Assembly: GCF_004379255.2 (NCBI RefSeq)
Contig: NC_056049.1
Location: 3,534,001 to 3,598,000, forward strand
Length of the DNA: 64,000 nt
Source of the DNA: Salvia splendens
Taxonomy: Eukaryota > Streptophyta > Magnoliopsida > Lamiales > Lamiaceae
Direction: 5' to 3'
Shown here: positions 34,193-45,919 of the stretch, piece by piece
Position numbering within the stretch: position 1 is the stretch's first letter
Layout of the letters: every line of letters starts with the position of its first letter
Notes under the pieces: generated by a model
What the model was told of the DNA's origin: nothing
The model's database searches: none
Seen by the model: only the letters and a program-made list of their open reading frames with translations
Position numbers and translations under genes: made by a program

Positions 34193-35374
34193 GTTGTTCA
34201 ATGGTACGAACTGAGCGGGCGGCTTCTCAGGATTGAGACGTGGCCCCAATCGGTCTTGCACCGGAGTCCTTTGAATCCTTTCAAAAGGAGTTCGGCGAGG
34301 ATGTCCCTGATCGCCAAAAGGAGTTCGGCGAGGATGTCCCTGATCGCTATGATCGGGCTTCCTCCTGTCTCCTCTGGATGAGCTGTCTAAAGACCGTTTG
34401 CGACGGTCTGCCTCATCGGCACGGGAGAACTGGTCCGCAATGTCCCACATCTCTTGAGCTGTTTGCGGACTGCATTCCACGAGCTTTCTGTAGAGAGCTC
34501 CGGGCAGGATTCCATTTTGGAATGCCGAAATGACAAGTAGATCATTGAGATCATCTACTTGTAGGCATTCCTTGTGGAATCTCGTCATAAAGTCGCTGAT
34601 CTTTTCGTCGCGACCTTGACGTATAGAAAGCAGCTGAGCCGAAGTGATTCGGGCTTCCGCTTTCTGAAAGAACCTCCTGTGGAAAGCATCCATTAGATCT
34701 CGGTAAGATCTAATGCTGCCTTGGGGGAGGCTATCGAACCACCTTCTTGCGTTCCCGATAAGCAGCTCGGGAAACAGCTTGCACATATGGACCTCATTGA
34801 GACCCTGGTTCGCCATGTTATACTGATAGCGTCCCAGGAAGTCATGAGGATTCACTAACCCGTCATAAGTCATCGACGGAGTTCGGTAGTTCTGTGGCAA
34901 GGGAGTTCGGGTGATATCGTCCGAGAACGGAGTCTTCAATGCTCCGTACATGGCGAACCCGACATCTCTTCGGTATGGAGGAGATGGAGTTCTCCTGTGA
35001 TTCCGGTACCGAGGAGGAACAGGAACATGTCGGGGTTGAGGATTCTTCTTCCTGGAAGACACGGCACTACTGCGGTAGTGACTTTCATGTCTGGATGAGG
35101 AGGGAGAATCCACCGTTTTCGTCTCCGGCTTTTGGCCCTTTTGCAGGAAAATTAAGAACTCTTCCTGCTTCTCGGCCAAAAACAACTTGACAGCCTCGTT
35201 CAAATCGGGCTGCTGGGAAGACTCGGTGCGATGAGTCTTTGAGCGGCTTGTTCCTTCTCCGTGAGAACTGGAAGTAGATTTCTCCCGAGGCTGTTTTCCA
35301 GACCTGCGGGCTGGACTAGCTTCCTCATGGTTATCACGAACGGTATTATGGGTGTTACGTGATCTGGTATGCAT
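34169..35374 (-). CDS. Retrotransposon gag protein (3' end altered by deletion)
   Basis: 401-residue ORF. A basic Ser/Arg-rich N-terminus precedes the retrotransposon gag domain (about residues 170-290: ARRWFDSLPQGSIRSYRDLM, FHRRFFQKAEARI, RFHKECLQVDDLND, LPGALYRKLVE). Gag packages element RNA into cytoplasmic particles. The last residues after about FVPLN come from the pol-side junction, and no CCHC zinc knuckle is visible, probably lost with protease. A 33-bp in-frame duplication gives the repeat RRTPFGDQGHP (about 34283-34348). Confidence 0.88.
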   Translation of the reverse strand: MHTRSRNTHNTVRDNHEEASPARRSGKQPREKSTSSSHGEGTSRSKTHRTESSQQPDLNEAVKLFLAEKQEEFLIFLQKGQKPETKTVDSPSSSRHESHYRSSAVSSRKKNPQPRHVPVPPRYRNHRRTPSPPYRRDVGFAMYGALKTPFSDDITRTPLPQNYRTPSMTYDGLVNPHDFLGRYQYNMANQGLNEVHMCKLFPELLIGNARRWFDSLPQGSIRSYRDLMDAFHRRFFQKAEARITSAQLLSIRQGRDEKISDFMTRFHKECLQVDDLNDLLVISAFQNGILPGALYRKLVECSPQTAQEMWDIADQFSRADEADRRKRSLDSSSRGDRRKPDHSDQGHPRRTPFGDQGHPRRTPFERIQRTPVQDRLGPRLNPEKPPAQFVPLNNRTAGVDS

Positions 35375-35452
35375 TTTTATTTTATTTTTTTATTTTTTTT
35401 TTGGGTGGAAAAAGGGTCAAAAATTCGCTTTATCACAAATTTGGTTCTCTGT

Positions 35453-35471
35453 TTCCCACAGACGGCGCCAG
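35453..35471 (-). other. Primer-binding site
   Basis: Minus-strand TGGCGCCGTCTGTGGGAA immediately inside the 5' LTR. This is a sequence I associate with plant Tat-type gypsy elements. Confidence 0.75.
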
Positions 35472-36101
35472 TGATGGTTGGGCGAATTTTTGATGGTAAT
35501 AAATGCAGGTAAAAAATATAGATCACGACACAAGGAATTACGTGGTTCGATTTACTGAGGTAAATCTACGTCCACGGGAAGAAAGGAGGGCAAGATTGTA
35601 TTGCTTGATCTGGTTTACAGCTTACAAATACAGACTTGCTATATGATATTTGATGTCTAGAGAGCTTTTTTTCCTCCTAGTCTATCTGATCTAAGTTCTA
35701 TTTATACATTGAACTAAGATCGTGGCTTGCATCATCACTAACTAGGTCGTGGATGTCGTGGAGGTCATGAGATCCTGCATGGGTCCACTATCTCTTTGTT
35801 TGGTCCGCTATCCTGCATGAGATCCTGCATGAGTTGACACCACTAAATAGATCGTGTAGTGGAGGTCGTGGAGGTTCTGCATGAGTCCACTATCTCCCAG
35901 TTCGGTCGAATACTGAGACCGAACTGCTGAACTATTGCCGAGCAGCTTTTGCCGATCTGAGAGTAGAGCTTGATTGGTCGGCTTTTACCGAGCTGTAGGC
36001 TGGGGCCGAACTCTTTGGTAATGCCGAACTGATACTCTTCCTTGGGCTTTGGGCTGATGGGCCGTCACTGCTATTGGGCTTGTTTAGTACGTACCCCATC
36101 A
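35472..36101 (-). repeat. 5' LTR
   Basis: 630 bp, same sequence and length as the LTR at 28878-29507. Confidence 0.95.
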
Positions 36102-36300
36102 GGAACCATCACAATCAGTGGTGTAGATGTGGATTTGGGAGATGGTGAAGCAGAGTGTACAAATCCAACAACTGTGTGTGAGTGTGAGGAATTAGGGAGG
36201 TGACACAAAGCAGAGGATGTGTGTTGGGCTGTGGATTGTCACTCACTCTGTGCACTCAATTTCATGCGCCATCTAGGCGGCCTCTTTCCACCATTTTTAT
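36102..36300 (-). pseudogene. Detached 5' end of the split coiled-coil gene
   Basis: Holds the ATG at 36109-36107 and part of the next codons, upstream of which (minus strand) is C/T-rich leader-like sequence. GGAAC at 36102-36106 is the right target-site copy. The promoter would lie beyond 36300, where the sequence turns AT-rich. Confidence 0.65.
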
Positions 36301-37592
36301 ACAACTTCTATTTATGGCTATATTAAAAAGGGATATTGTTATCATGCCCGATTCGAGTCCAACGTGACCTAATTTTTAAATTTTTTTGTTAATTTTTTTA
36401 TTTTTTTCTCCGTCCATCAAGATTTATCACATATTTCATTTTTCGTCCATCCCTAAAAATTTAAACTTTTCACTTTTACCATTTTTTGCACTAACTCTTT
36501 TACACTCATATTTTATTATAAAACTAATATATAAAAACAGGACTCACATGTCACTAATTTTTTCAACTCGCTTTCTATTATATTTCTTAAAACTCGTGCC
36601 AAGTCAAATGGTGACGAATTATTAGGGACAGAGGCAGTATTCGATATTAGAAGTCTTGGTCGAGTTTAGAATGAGTAAAGAAAAGTGGATGGAAAAAAAT
36701 AATGGCCTCTGAAATCTTTTTCTTAATTTTTTAATAAAATATGAATGGAATGCGTTAAGACTCACTTACCATTTATAATAAAAATGAATCGAGATTAGTA
36801 ACTGTGGATAAACTAAAATGGAAAATTGAAATTCCTAATATGGACCGAGTGAGTAATGAAAAAAATATTGATATTATTTTGTATTCCGAACTTTTATCGT
36901 ATTTTAAAAAGTATCTCAAATATTAAAGGAAAAAAAAACAAAATGAAGTGACATTTTCTAGAGTTGAGAGACAGTTTTTTTTAGGTTAAAACGACGTCGT
37001 GGCGGGTGAATCACCATTCCGACGTTCGAAGAAGAACGATGATTCGGGATATTTTTCTCTAAATATAGTGGAAGATAAGATAGGGACATGAAATAAAAAA
37101 AAAAACTATCAGCCCTTTTAAAAATCACAGTGGTTAAATTTGTTAGTTAATCATTTCACTTAATGATTACAGTTACGTTTTTATTTTCCTTTTTAAAATT
37201 ATGGTATATGCAATATTTTTATACTATAATTTTTTTGATTCAGTATTGCTCAATTCAAATGATATTAAATTCAACAACCACTTCGCCGGTTAATGAATGT
37301 GAGTTTTTGGTTGGAAAAATAGAAAGATCTATTTATAACAATTTTATTTGATAAAATGTCAATAAAAGTTAACTTAAAGATATTTAATAGCAGAAAATGG
37401 AAATACATAAAGTACAGGTGGAGTATTTAATCACTTTATGATTACAATAAATCAAAAGAATCAAGTAATGAATGCTGATTCATATCTCGTTCATTGCATA
37501 TGCCAATAATGATGTAATAATATAAACACTGTATGAATCAATGGTATATGAGTAAAAATAGAATACGATCCAACATTATCTATGTTAAACAT
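36301..37592. other. Intergenic region with MITE relics
   Basis: A diverged Stowaway occupies about 36405-36637 (CTCCGTCCATCAAG to GGGACAGAGGCAGTA), and another half-element about 36640-36855. A palindromic AACGACGTCGT lies near 36990. No gene. Confidence 0.5.
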
Positions 37593-39368
37593 CAGATAAT
37601 ACTAGTTTCCTTGTTGTAAGGATCCAAGGAGAAGGCAAGGGCTGTCATGAGGAATCTCTTCACAAAAAAAAATCAATTGTTAGATGATGAATTTATAACT
37701 TTTTAAGTACTAGTTTATATTTTTATACCATGAATATCTCATTAGCTGCATCATCAATTTCTCCTCGAACGGGGATGGGGAGATCTGGCATGAGTCTAAT
37801 GCATCTCTGAGCACCTATCGAAGCAGGAATCTCTGAGCATCAACACAATAAGGTTAAAGGGCAAGTCATTGAGGATGAATAATTGCACAGTAAAAAGGGA
37901 AACAAAGAAATTAACTTCTTCTGCTAAATTAGGATCTGCTTTAGCTGCAAGCAAAGATGTTAGAAATTTTGTGTCATCATCTGTCGCAGCAGCTGACAAA
38001 GGACTAAACCCGTTGAAATAGGCATTCGGGTTCGCATTAGCCTGCAAGGAGAGAGTACTTAAACCATGAAAAAGCAATTCAGATACTGAAAAAGGCATCA
38101 GATACTTATAATTGAGGAACATAGCTAAAGAAACATGAGAGATTTCCATTTGAGTAAATCATCATAATTTATCTAGCAAACAGTCATTATCACGATAACG
38201 TACGTTGAAGTATATCCCTCAATCTCAAAGCAACAGACATCATTCCCTAACAGAAAATGAAACAACACAGGTATTTCCAATTCACCAAACATACCTTGAG
38301 CAGCAATTTCAGGCATTCAAATGAGCGAGACCTGACCTGACTGCGATTCCAAGAGGGGAGTCTGCAACTGCATAAAAATAATCTGGCTGCAAATTGGAAA
38401 GCAGCAAATGGATTAATCTCATAAGATTATATCATTTGTTAACACAGAAAATCACAAGATCATAGCAAATTAGTAAACTTGACATTGTAACAAAAACTGA
38501 TTTAAACAAGACTATCATCGACAAACAGTGCAACAGAAGGTTTTGCTTGCCCACGTTTGCGCCACGAGACAAGAGAAACTTGACAGCCTCAGCATTTCCA
38601 CGAGAAACAGCAATTTGTAACGGCGTTCCATCTACACACTGTGCGTCTACGGAAGCACGGTTTCTCACCAACAATTCCATAAGCTCCATATTACCTGAAA
38701 CAAAACCAGTCAATTAGAGCATAACAACACTATTAGCAAAGACTTTCACAACATTACCTTTAAGAATTGCATAGTGCAAGGGAGTGAATCCTTCAACATT
38801 TGGAAGATTGATATCAGCACCATGTTCAATGAGAAACTCCACAATTTTGACATGTTCCCCTTTGGCAGCTTGTGCTGTTGGAGTCTCCACTGATGCAGTT
38901 TTACAAACAGTTCATAAAGAATCACATAGGCACTCCCAAATTTGTTCAAAATAATGCAAGAAGAAACGAGAGAGAACTCTTGTAAGTGAAGGGATCAACA
39001 GAAACTTGGACGTTCTTGATCAAGAATTTGCAAATCTCAAAATGTCCGATTTCAACCGTGTGATGCAAGACAGTCCAGCCAGTGGAGAAGTCACTATATT
39101 GATCGCATATTTTCCGGAATTCCCATTCATCACCAACCTTTTTTCTAATTGCTGCCAAAATAAAAGTATTAGAATCAGAAATCAAGAAAAGGGTTAAGAA
39201 AGTAACAAGAAAATGACTTCACCCTTAAGCTGGTTGAGGTCTCCAGAAGCAGTAGCCTCGATAATCGATGCACCTGCCATTTTACCAACTTAAAAATGAA
39301 TTCTTGAATTGAAAGTGAAACAGAAAAGGTTCTGTAATCAACATACCAATTTCACAAGTAGAACCCAT
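37593..39368 (-). pseudogene. Ankyrin-TPR gene, copy A (decayed)
   Basis: The start (MGSTCEIG at 39368) and exons 2-7 align with copies B and C: KKVGDEWEFRKICDQYSDFSTG, GADINLPNVEGFTPLHYAIL, VDGTPLQIAVSRGNAEA, NAYFNGFSPLSAAATDD. Exon 6 (about 38296-38388) contains an extra AGGTC, a 5-bp tandem duplication that shifts the frame. The last ankyrin exon, the first TPR exon and the start of the next are missing, because exon 7 is followed within about 100 bp by the RLMPDLPIPVRGEIDDAAN block. It ends FSLDPYNKE and a stop at 37593. Not expected to be functional. Confidence 0.82.
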
Positions 39369-40174
39369 GGCGCTCGAGTTGTGAGATACACTTGATTCCT
39401 GTTTACCTATATGCAGATTGGCATTGCTACTTATCAAAATTAATGAAATTTGATGTTGTTCAGGAACGTATGCGAAAATTTTGGTTTATATATAAGATAT
39501 CCAACCAATTTTATTTCACACATATTTTATTATAAAACTCATATCATATTGAGCTGTATATAATAGTAAGACTCGCCTTTCACTTTTTTCACTTCTTGGT
39601 AGCAAACCGACAGAGTATTAGTTTTCAGTTCTGAAAATTGGTTCAAACTTTATCGGCTATGCTCACTTATTTAAATTTTGGAGACGATTTATTAATTAAT
39701 AATCAATTTTCATATTCGTAAGTATAATTCTCACATTTCACATTTTACTAGTATTATTTTTCTTCGAAAGTCACCTAGTATTTATTAAAAATGTGTACTA
39801 GTACATTGCATTTGTTTAAACCGGCAATCAATCAAGTCCATGAATCATATTCCATCTTGAGCCTCTGACTTAGCCAACAAATGATATCAACAAATATGAG
39901 AAAAAAGAGAAAGAAGGGAGAAAACAACTTCATCATCACATGAATTGATATGATTTCATTGAAAATTGAGATGAAAATGGTAATAGGATCCAATCCAATA
40001 TTCTCTCTCTATTAAAACATCAGCTCAAACTCAAAATCTCATCTGGACTGCTCATCTGAGTCAACCAAACAAAGTAATCAAACAAAGCAACTCTGCCACC
40101 AAAAACCAAAACCAAATTTACAAAGATTGTAGTAACAAAAAAAGGTAAAACAAATACTATTAGAATTTGTGTAG
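39369..40174. other. Spacer between ankyrin copies A and B
   Basis: Contains a Stowaway-type relic (about 39505-39620) and a segment at about 39950-40140 that is repeated at about 43260-43460, so the spacer is part of the duplicated unit. No separate gene. Confidence 0.65.
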
Positions 40175-42459
40175 TTACCTAAATGAATGACCAGCATCCT
40201 TGTTGTAAGGATCCAAGGAGAAGGCAAGGGCTGCCATGAGGAATTTCTACACACACAAAAAAAAACACAATCATCAATTGTTGGATGATGAATTCATATG
40301 GCCTTTAATTTAACACCACCTTGATTATCACATTAGCTGCATCATCAATTTCTCCTCGGACGAGGACAGGCTGTTCTGGCATGAGTCCAATGCATTTTCG
40401 AGCAGCTAACAGAGCATAGATCCGTAGACCCAGGCGTGCTTCGCACATGCTTAGCTTTGATATCAATGTCGTGTTATCTGGACGAAGATTAGTAGCCTAC
40501 ACATCCCATATATTACTACTTAATACACATGGCCAAGGACAAGATGATCGACTCACTGGAAAGAAGAAAAAGTTTTACCTTTCTATATTGTATGACTGCA
40601 GATTTAAAATCCTTATCGTACGCGAAATACATCCCTTTGATGTCTAGTTTAGTCACGACGTTTCGCATTTTCTCCGCACCCTGCAAGATACATGATGAGA
40701 AAGAGGAGGTTGTACATTCAATTGAAGATCAAAGTGATGCTGAGATGTACAAATATAATGTAAAGTTTCAGACCATTGCTTTAAATTCTTCAGAATGAAT
40801 GCACTTGATTATGCCATCGATAGTCCAATCTGGATAATGTGCAAGCCGTTTAGTCACTGGAAACAAAATCTCCATAGCTGCACGGTTACGCACCATAGCA
40901 GCCTCCTCAATAGGTTTAACGATATCCTGAAGTCGTCATTATCAACACATTAAGTTTCCAGTTGATAACAAACAAAAGCAAAACGTAAGGAAACAAATGC
41001 ACCAAAGCTATATTCTACGAGTGGCATAGTAAAGAAATTAACTCCTTCAAATAAATTTGGATCTGCTTTAGCTGCAAGCAAAGACTTAAGAAATTTTGTG
41101 TCGCGATCTCTTGCTGCAGCTGACAAAGGACTTAACCCCTGGAAATACATATTCGTGTGTGCATTAGCCTGCAAGGATAGAGTACTTAAACCATGAAAAG
41201 CAATTCAGATAACGGATGTTGAAGATACAGTCCTCAATCTCTGACCGAAAATTAGACAATGGAGGTATTTCCATTTCACCAAACATACCCCAAGCAGCAA
41301 TTTCAGGCATTCAAATGAGCGAGACTTGACTGCGATTACAAGTGGGGAGTCCGCAACTGCATAAAACAAATCTGGCTGCAAAATGGAAAGAAGCAAAGTG
41401 ATTAATTTCATAAGATTATATCATAAGTTAATACAGAAACTCACAAGATCATGGCAGTGTGATTGGCTAAAGCACCAAACTTGACATGCTAAACAAACCA
41501 AACGCGTATGAAATCAGGCAAAGTTACTACAAGAAACAAAAATGTCCTAACAACGCCATGGCAAAACAAACAATGATTTAAACAAGAAGGTTGTGCTTGC
41601 CCACATTTGCACCATGAGACAAGAGAGACTTGACAGCTTCAACATTTCCACGAGAAACAGCAATTTGTAAAGGCGTTCCATCTACACACTGTGCGTCTAC
41701 AAAAGCACGGTTGCTCAGCAACAATTCCACAAGCTCCATATTACCTGAAACAAAACCAGTCAATCAAGGCATACAACAAACTATCAGCAAGATCTTTCAC
41801 AGCTACAAAACCACTAACCTTTTAGAAGTGCATAGTGCAAGGCAGTGAATCCCTCAACATTTGGAAAACTAATTTTAGCACCATGTTCGATGAGAAACTC
41901 CACAATTTGGACATGTTCCCCTTTGGAAGCTTGTGCTATTGGAGTATCCACTGATGCAGTTTTACATCAAGAATCACATAGGCACTCCCAAATTTGTTCA
42001 AAATGACATAAAGTAATGCAAGAAGAAGCGAGACAGAACTCTTGTAAGTGAAGGGATCAACAGAAACTTGGACGTTCTTGATCAAGAATTTGCACATCTC
42101 AAAATGTCCGATTTCAACCGCGTGATGCAAGACGCTCCAGCCAGTGGAGAAGTCACTATATTGATCGCATATTTTGCGGAATTCCCACTCATCACCAACC
42201 TTTTTCCTAATTGCTGCCAAAATAAAACTATCAGAATCAGAAATCAAGAAAAGGGTTAAGAGATAACAAGAAAAAAGACTTCACCCTTAAGCTGGCTAAG
42301 GTTTCCACTAGCACCAGCCTCGATAATTGATGCACCAGCCTCGATAATTGATGCACCTGCCATTTTTAGCAACTCAAAAATCAATTCTTGAATGTGAAAC
42401 AGAAAAGAATTTCTAATCAGTAAACTAATCAACATACCAATTTCAGAAGTAGAAGCCAT
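40175..42459 (-). CDS. Ankyrin-repeat and TPR-like protein, copy B
   Basis: Eleven exons join in phase: 42459-42438, 42356-42285, 42213-42040, 41950-41819, 41744-41605, 41375-41289, 41168-41043, 40926-40774, 40680-40579, 40496-40320 and 40246-40175, giving 418 residues. Ankyrin repeats fill about residues 30-255 (GWSVLHHAVEIGHFEMCKFL, GFTALHYALLKGNMELVELL, GTPLQIAVSRGNVEAVKSLL, LSPLSAAARDRDTKFLKSLL). A linker with HYPDWTIDGIIKCI follows, then a TPR-like end (DFKSAVIQYRKATNLRPDNT, ALLAARKCIGLMPEQP). The architecture matches plant ankyrin-TPR proteins, probably protein-interaction adaptors; partners are unknown. Exon 2 carries an extra 21-bp copy of codons for ASIIEAG. Two donors (exons 3 and 8) are weak, so confirm with transcripts. 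Confidence 0.82.
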
Positions 42460-43503
42460 GGCGTCCGAGTTGTTACAGATTGCCACACCGCATTGTTACT
42501 TCTCGAGATTTTATTCAAAATAGCTATTGCTCCTTTGGTCGCTACTAATCATCCCAATTTGAATTTGTTGTTTTCTTAATATGACTAATTGTCTTATTTC
42601 TTTTTTAATATGAACAATCGTCCCAATTTGTTGTTTTCTTGACATTGTCCCACTAAAAATAATTTATTTCCTAAAATATAAGTAACATATCTCTATTTTA
42701 TTTCATACTTTATTCTCTCTTCATTTAATTCACAAAAATACGGCATAAAATCTCGTGTCATAAAGCAAATGTTTCATATTTAGTGATAAAGGGAGTACTA
42801 CATTGTAATAGACCCCGTATTGGCATACTTAATAATTTTATCCCACTAACATTTTATTATAAAACTCATACTACTATATAATAGTAGGACTCACATTTCA
42901 TTAATTTTTTTCATCCACTTTTTATTATATTTCTTGAAATTCAAGCCATGTCAAACCGAGCCAATTAATTGCAGACGAAGGGAATACTTATTAGTTTTCA
43001 GTTTTGTAAATTGGGTCACACTTTATCGGCTAAGGTCACATATTTAAGTTTAAAGGACAAAATTTATTAATAGTCAATTTTCATATTCATAAACATAATT
43101 CTCACATTTCACATTTTATTTTATTTTTTTCAAAAATCACCTGTTTATTAAAAAGGGTTTTATTACATTGCAATTCTTCAAGTCCATAATATCTTGAATC
43201 TCTGACTTGGCCTACAAATGATATAGAGAAAGGAGAAAGGAGACAACTTCATCATCACATTAATTGATATGATTCCATTGAAAATTGAGATGAAACTGGT
43301 AGTGTGATTTGATCCAATCCAATATCATCTCTATGTTAAACATCAGCTCAAACTCAAAATCTCATCTGAACTGCTCATCTGAGTCAACCAAACAAAGTAA
43401 TCAAACAAACAAACTCTGCCACCAAAAACCAAAAACACCAAGTTACAAAAATTGCATATTTTGGTAACAAAAAAAGGTACTACTTATATTAGAATTTGTG
43501 TAG
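42460..43503. other. Spacer between ankyrin copies B and C
   Basis: Has a diverged Stowaway-like element (about 42530-42798, ending AAAGGGAGTA) and a second fragment to about 42990 (GACGAAGGGAATACT). The duplicated downstream segment lies at about 43260-43460. No gene. Confidence 0.6.
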
Positions 43504-45794
43504 TTACCTAAATGAATGGCCTTTATCGTTGTTGTAAGGATCCAAGGAGAAGGCAAGGCTTGCCATAAGGAATTTCTTCACAGAAAAACACAATCATCAA
43601 TTGTTAGATGATGAATTCATATGGTAGTCAGTTAAATCATCACTTCAATTTAACACTACCTTGAATATCACATTAGCTGCAGCATCAATCTCTCTTCGGA
43701 CGGGGAGTTCTGGTATGAGTTTAAGGCATTTCTGAGCACCTAGCATAGCATGAACTCGTATATCCAACCGTGCTTCCCACATACTTATCTTTGATATCCA
43801 TGTCGTGTCAGATGGAAAAAGATTAGAAACCTACGCATCGCACATATTAGTACTAGTACTTAATACACATGGCAAAGGACGAGATGATCGATCACTGAGA
43901 AGAAGAAAAAGTTTACCGTTCTATATTGTACGACTGCAGAGTAAAAATCCTTATTGCTCGCAAGTTGCATCCCTTTGTGGTCTAGTTCAGCCAAGAGCCA
44001 TAGAATTTTCTCCCTGCCCTGCAAGATATGTGATGAGAGAGAGAGGAAGGTTGTAAATTTGATTGAAGATCAAAGTTTCAGACCACTGCTTTATATTCTG
44101 CAGACTGAATGTGTTCGATTATGCCATCGACAGTCCAATTTGGATAATGTGCAAGCCGTTTAGTCAGTGGAAACAAAATCTCCACAGCTGCACGATTACG
44201 CACCATAGCAGCCTCCTCGATAGGTTTAATGATATCCTGAAACAAATTGAAACATAAGGAAACAAATGCAGCAAAGTTATATTCTACAAGATGAAGAATG
44301 GCTCAGTAAAGAAAGGGAAACATGGAAATTAACTTCTTCCGATAAATTCGGATCTGCTTTAGCTGCAAGCAAAGACTTAAGAAATTTTGTGTCACGATCT
44401 ATTGCAGCAGCTGACAAAGGACTTAACATGTTGAAATACAGATTGGGGTTTGCATTAGCCTGCAAGGAGAAAGTACTTAAACCATGATAACTTATGAAAC
44501 GAAATTCAAATACTGAATAACTGAGAAACATAGCTAAAGAAACATGAGAGATTTCCATTAGACAACACAGGTATTTCCATTTCACCAAACATACCTCAAG
44601 CAGCAATTTCAGGCATTCAAACGAGCGAGACTTGACTGCGAGTACAAGTGGGGATTTCCCAAACGTATAAAAAAGATCTGGCTGCAAAATGGAAAGCAGC
44701 AAAGGGATTAATCTCACAAGATTATACAAATTTGTGCAAAACTTGACATGCTAAACAAATCAAACTCTTACGAAATCAGTCAAAGTTACAACAAGAAACG
44801 AAAACTGTACTAATAACGCCATGGCAAAACAAGCAATGATTTAAACAAGATTCTCATAGACAAACAGGGATGAGCTTGCCCACATTTGCGCCACGAGATA
44901 AGAGAGACTTGACAGCCTGAGCATTTCCAAGAGAAGCAGCAATTTGTAAAGGTGTTCCATTTACAGACTCCGGATTTAACAAAACACTGTTGTTCCGCAA
45001 CAATTCCAAAAGCTCCATATTACCTGAAACAAAACCAGTCAATTAGAACAAAGTCTTAAATTCACAGCATTCATTACTACTACAAAACCACTAACCATTT
45101 AGAATTGCATAGTGCAAGGGAGTGAATCCCTCAACATTTGGAAGATTAAATCTAGCACCATGTCGGATGAGAAACTCCACAATTTTGGCATGTCCCGTTT
45201 TGGCAGCTAGTGTTATAGGAGTATCAACTGATGCAAACAATTCATCAAGAATCACATAGGCACTCCCAATTTTGTTCAAATTAACATAAACATTGCAAGA
45301 AGAAACGAGAGAGATAGAGAGAGAACGCTTGTAAGTCAAGGGATCAACAAAAACTTGAACTTTCTTGACCAAGAATTTGCACATCTCAAAATGTCCGATT
45401 CCAACCGCGTGATGCAAGACACTCCAGCCAGTGGAAAAGTCAGTATATTGATCGCATATTTTGCTGAATTCCCAATCATCGCCAACTTTTTTTCTAATTG
45501 CTACGACCCCACAATGAAAAAACAACTATCAAAATCAGACATTCTAAAAAATCAAGAAAAAGGGGGAAGAAATTGACAAGCAAAATGGCTTCACCCTTAA
45601 GCTGGTTGAGGTTTCCAGTGGCACCAGCCTCGATAATCGATGCAGCTGCATTTTTTATTTTTGTCAATTGTAAAATGAATTATCGAAGCGCCACGCACAC
45701 ACACATAGCTGCAATCGAGCATGCATCCCAAGAAAGTGAAACAGATACGGTGTTCGAATCGAATAAACTTACCAATTTCAGAAGTAGAATCCAT
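43504..45794 (-). CDS. Ankyrin-repeat and TPR-like protein, copy C
   Basis: Same eleven-exon layout as copy B, without the exon 2 duplication, giving a protein of about 410 residues. It starts MDSTSEIG at 45794 and ends LAFSLDPYNNDKGHSFR before TAA at 43506-43504. Ankyrin blocks: GWSVLHHAVGIGHFEMCKFL, GFTPLHYAILNGNMELLELL, GTPLQIAASLGNAQAVKSLL, LSPLSAAAIDRDTKFLKSLL. Then AHYPNWTVDGIIEHI and the TPR-like KDFYSAVVQYRT and ARLDIRVHAMLGAQKCLKLI. No frameshift was seen in any exon. It is the outermost copy of the array and may be the founder, since it has neither the duplication of B nor the lesions of A. Individual splice sites are inferred by analogy with copy B. Confidence 0.78.
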
Positions 45795-45919
45795 GGCGTT
45801 CGAGACACTTGGGTTGAATCGATTTTACCTTGTATACGGATTGCCGCCAGAAATATGCACGGCATTGTTACTTCACTTCTCAATATTTTATTTTATTTTA
45901 TTTTTTCGTTAATATTTAA

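Larger units (their letters stand above)
28878..36101 (-). mobile_element. Ty3/gypsy (Tat-type) LTR retrotransposon with internal deletions
   Basis: 7.2-kb element reading on the minus strand. Order: 5' LTR (36101-35472), primer-binding site, gag, a fragment of RNase H, the integrase C-terminal part, a tandem-repeat zone, an antisense gene on the plus strand, polypurine tract and 3' LTR (29507-28878). Protease, reverse transcriptase and most of RNase H and integrase are missing. Assignment to Tat rests on the TGGCGCCGTCTG-type primer site, the extra RNase H with FVDGASN..GSGAG, and the antisense gene between pol and 3' LTR. The LTRs look identical over 630 bp, so insertion is recent. It cannot copy itself without help from another element. 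Confidence 0.9.
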
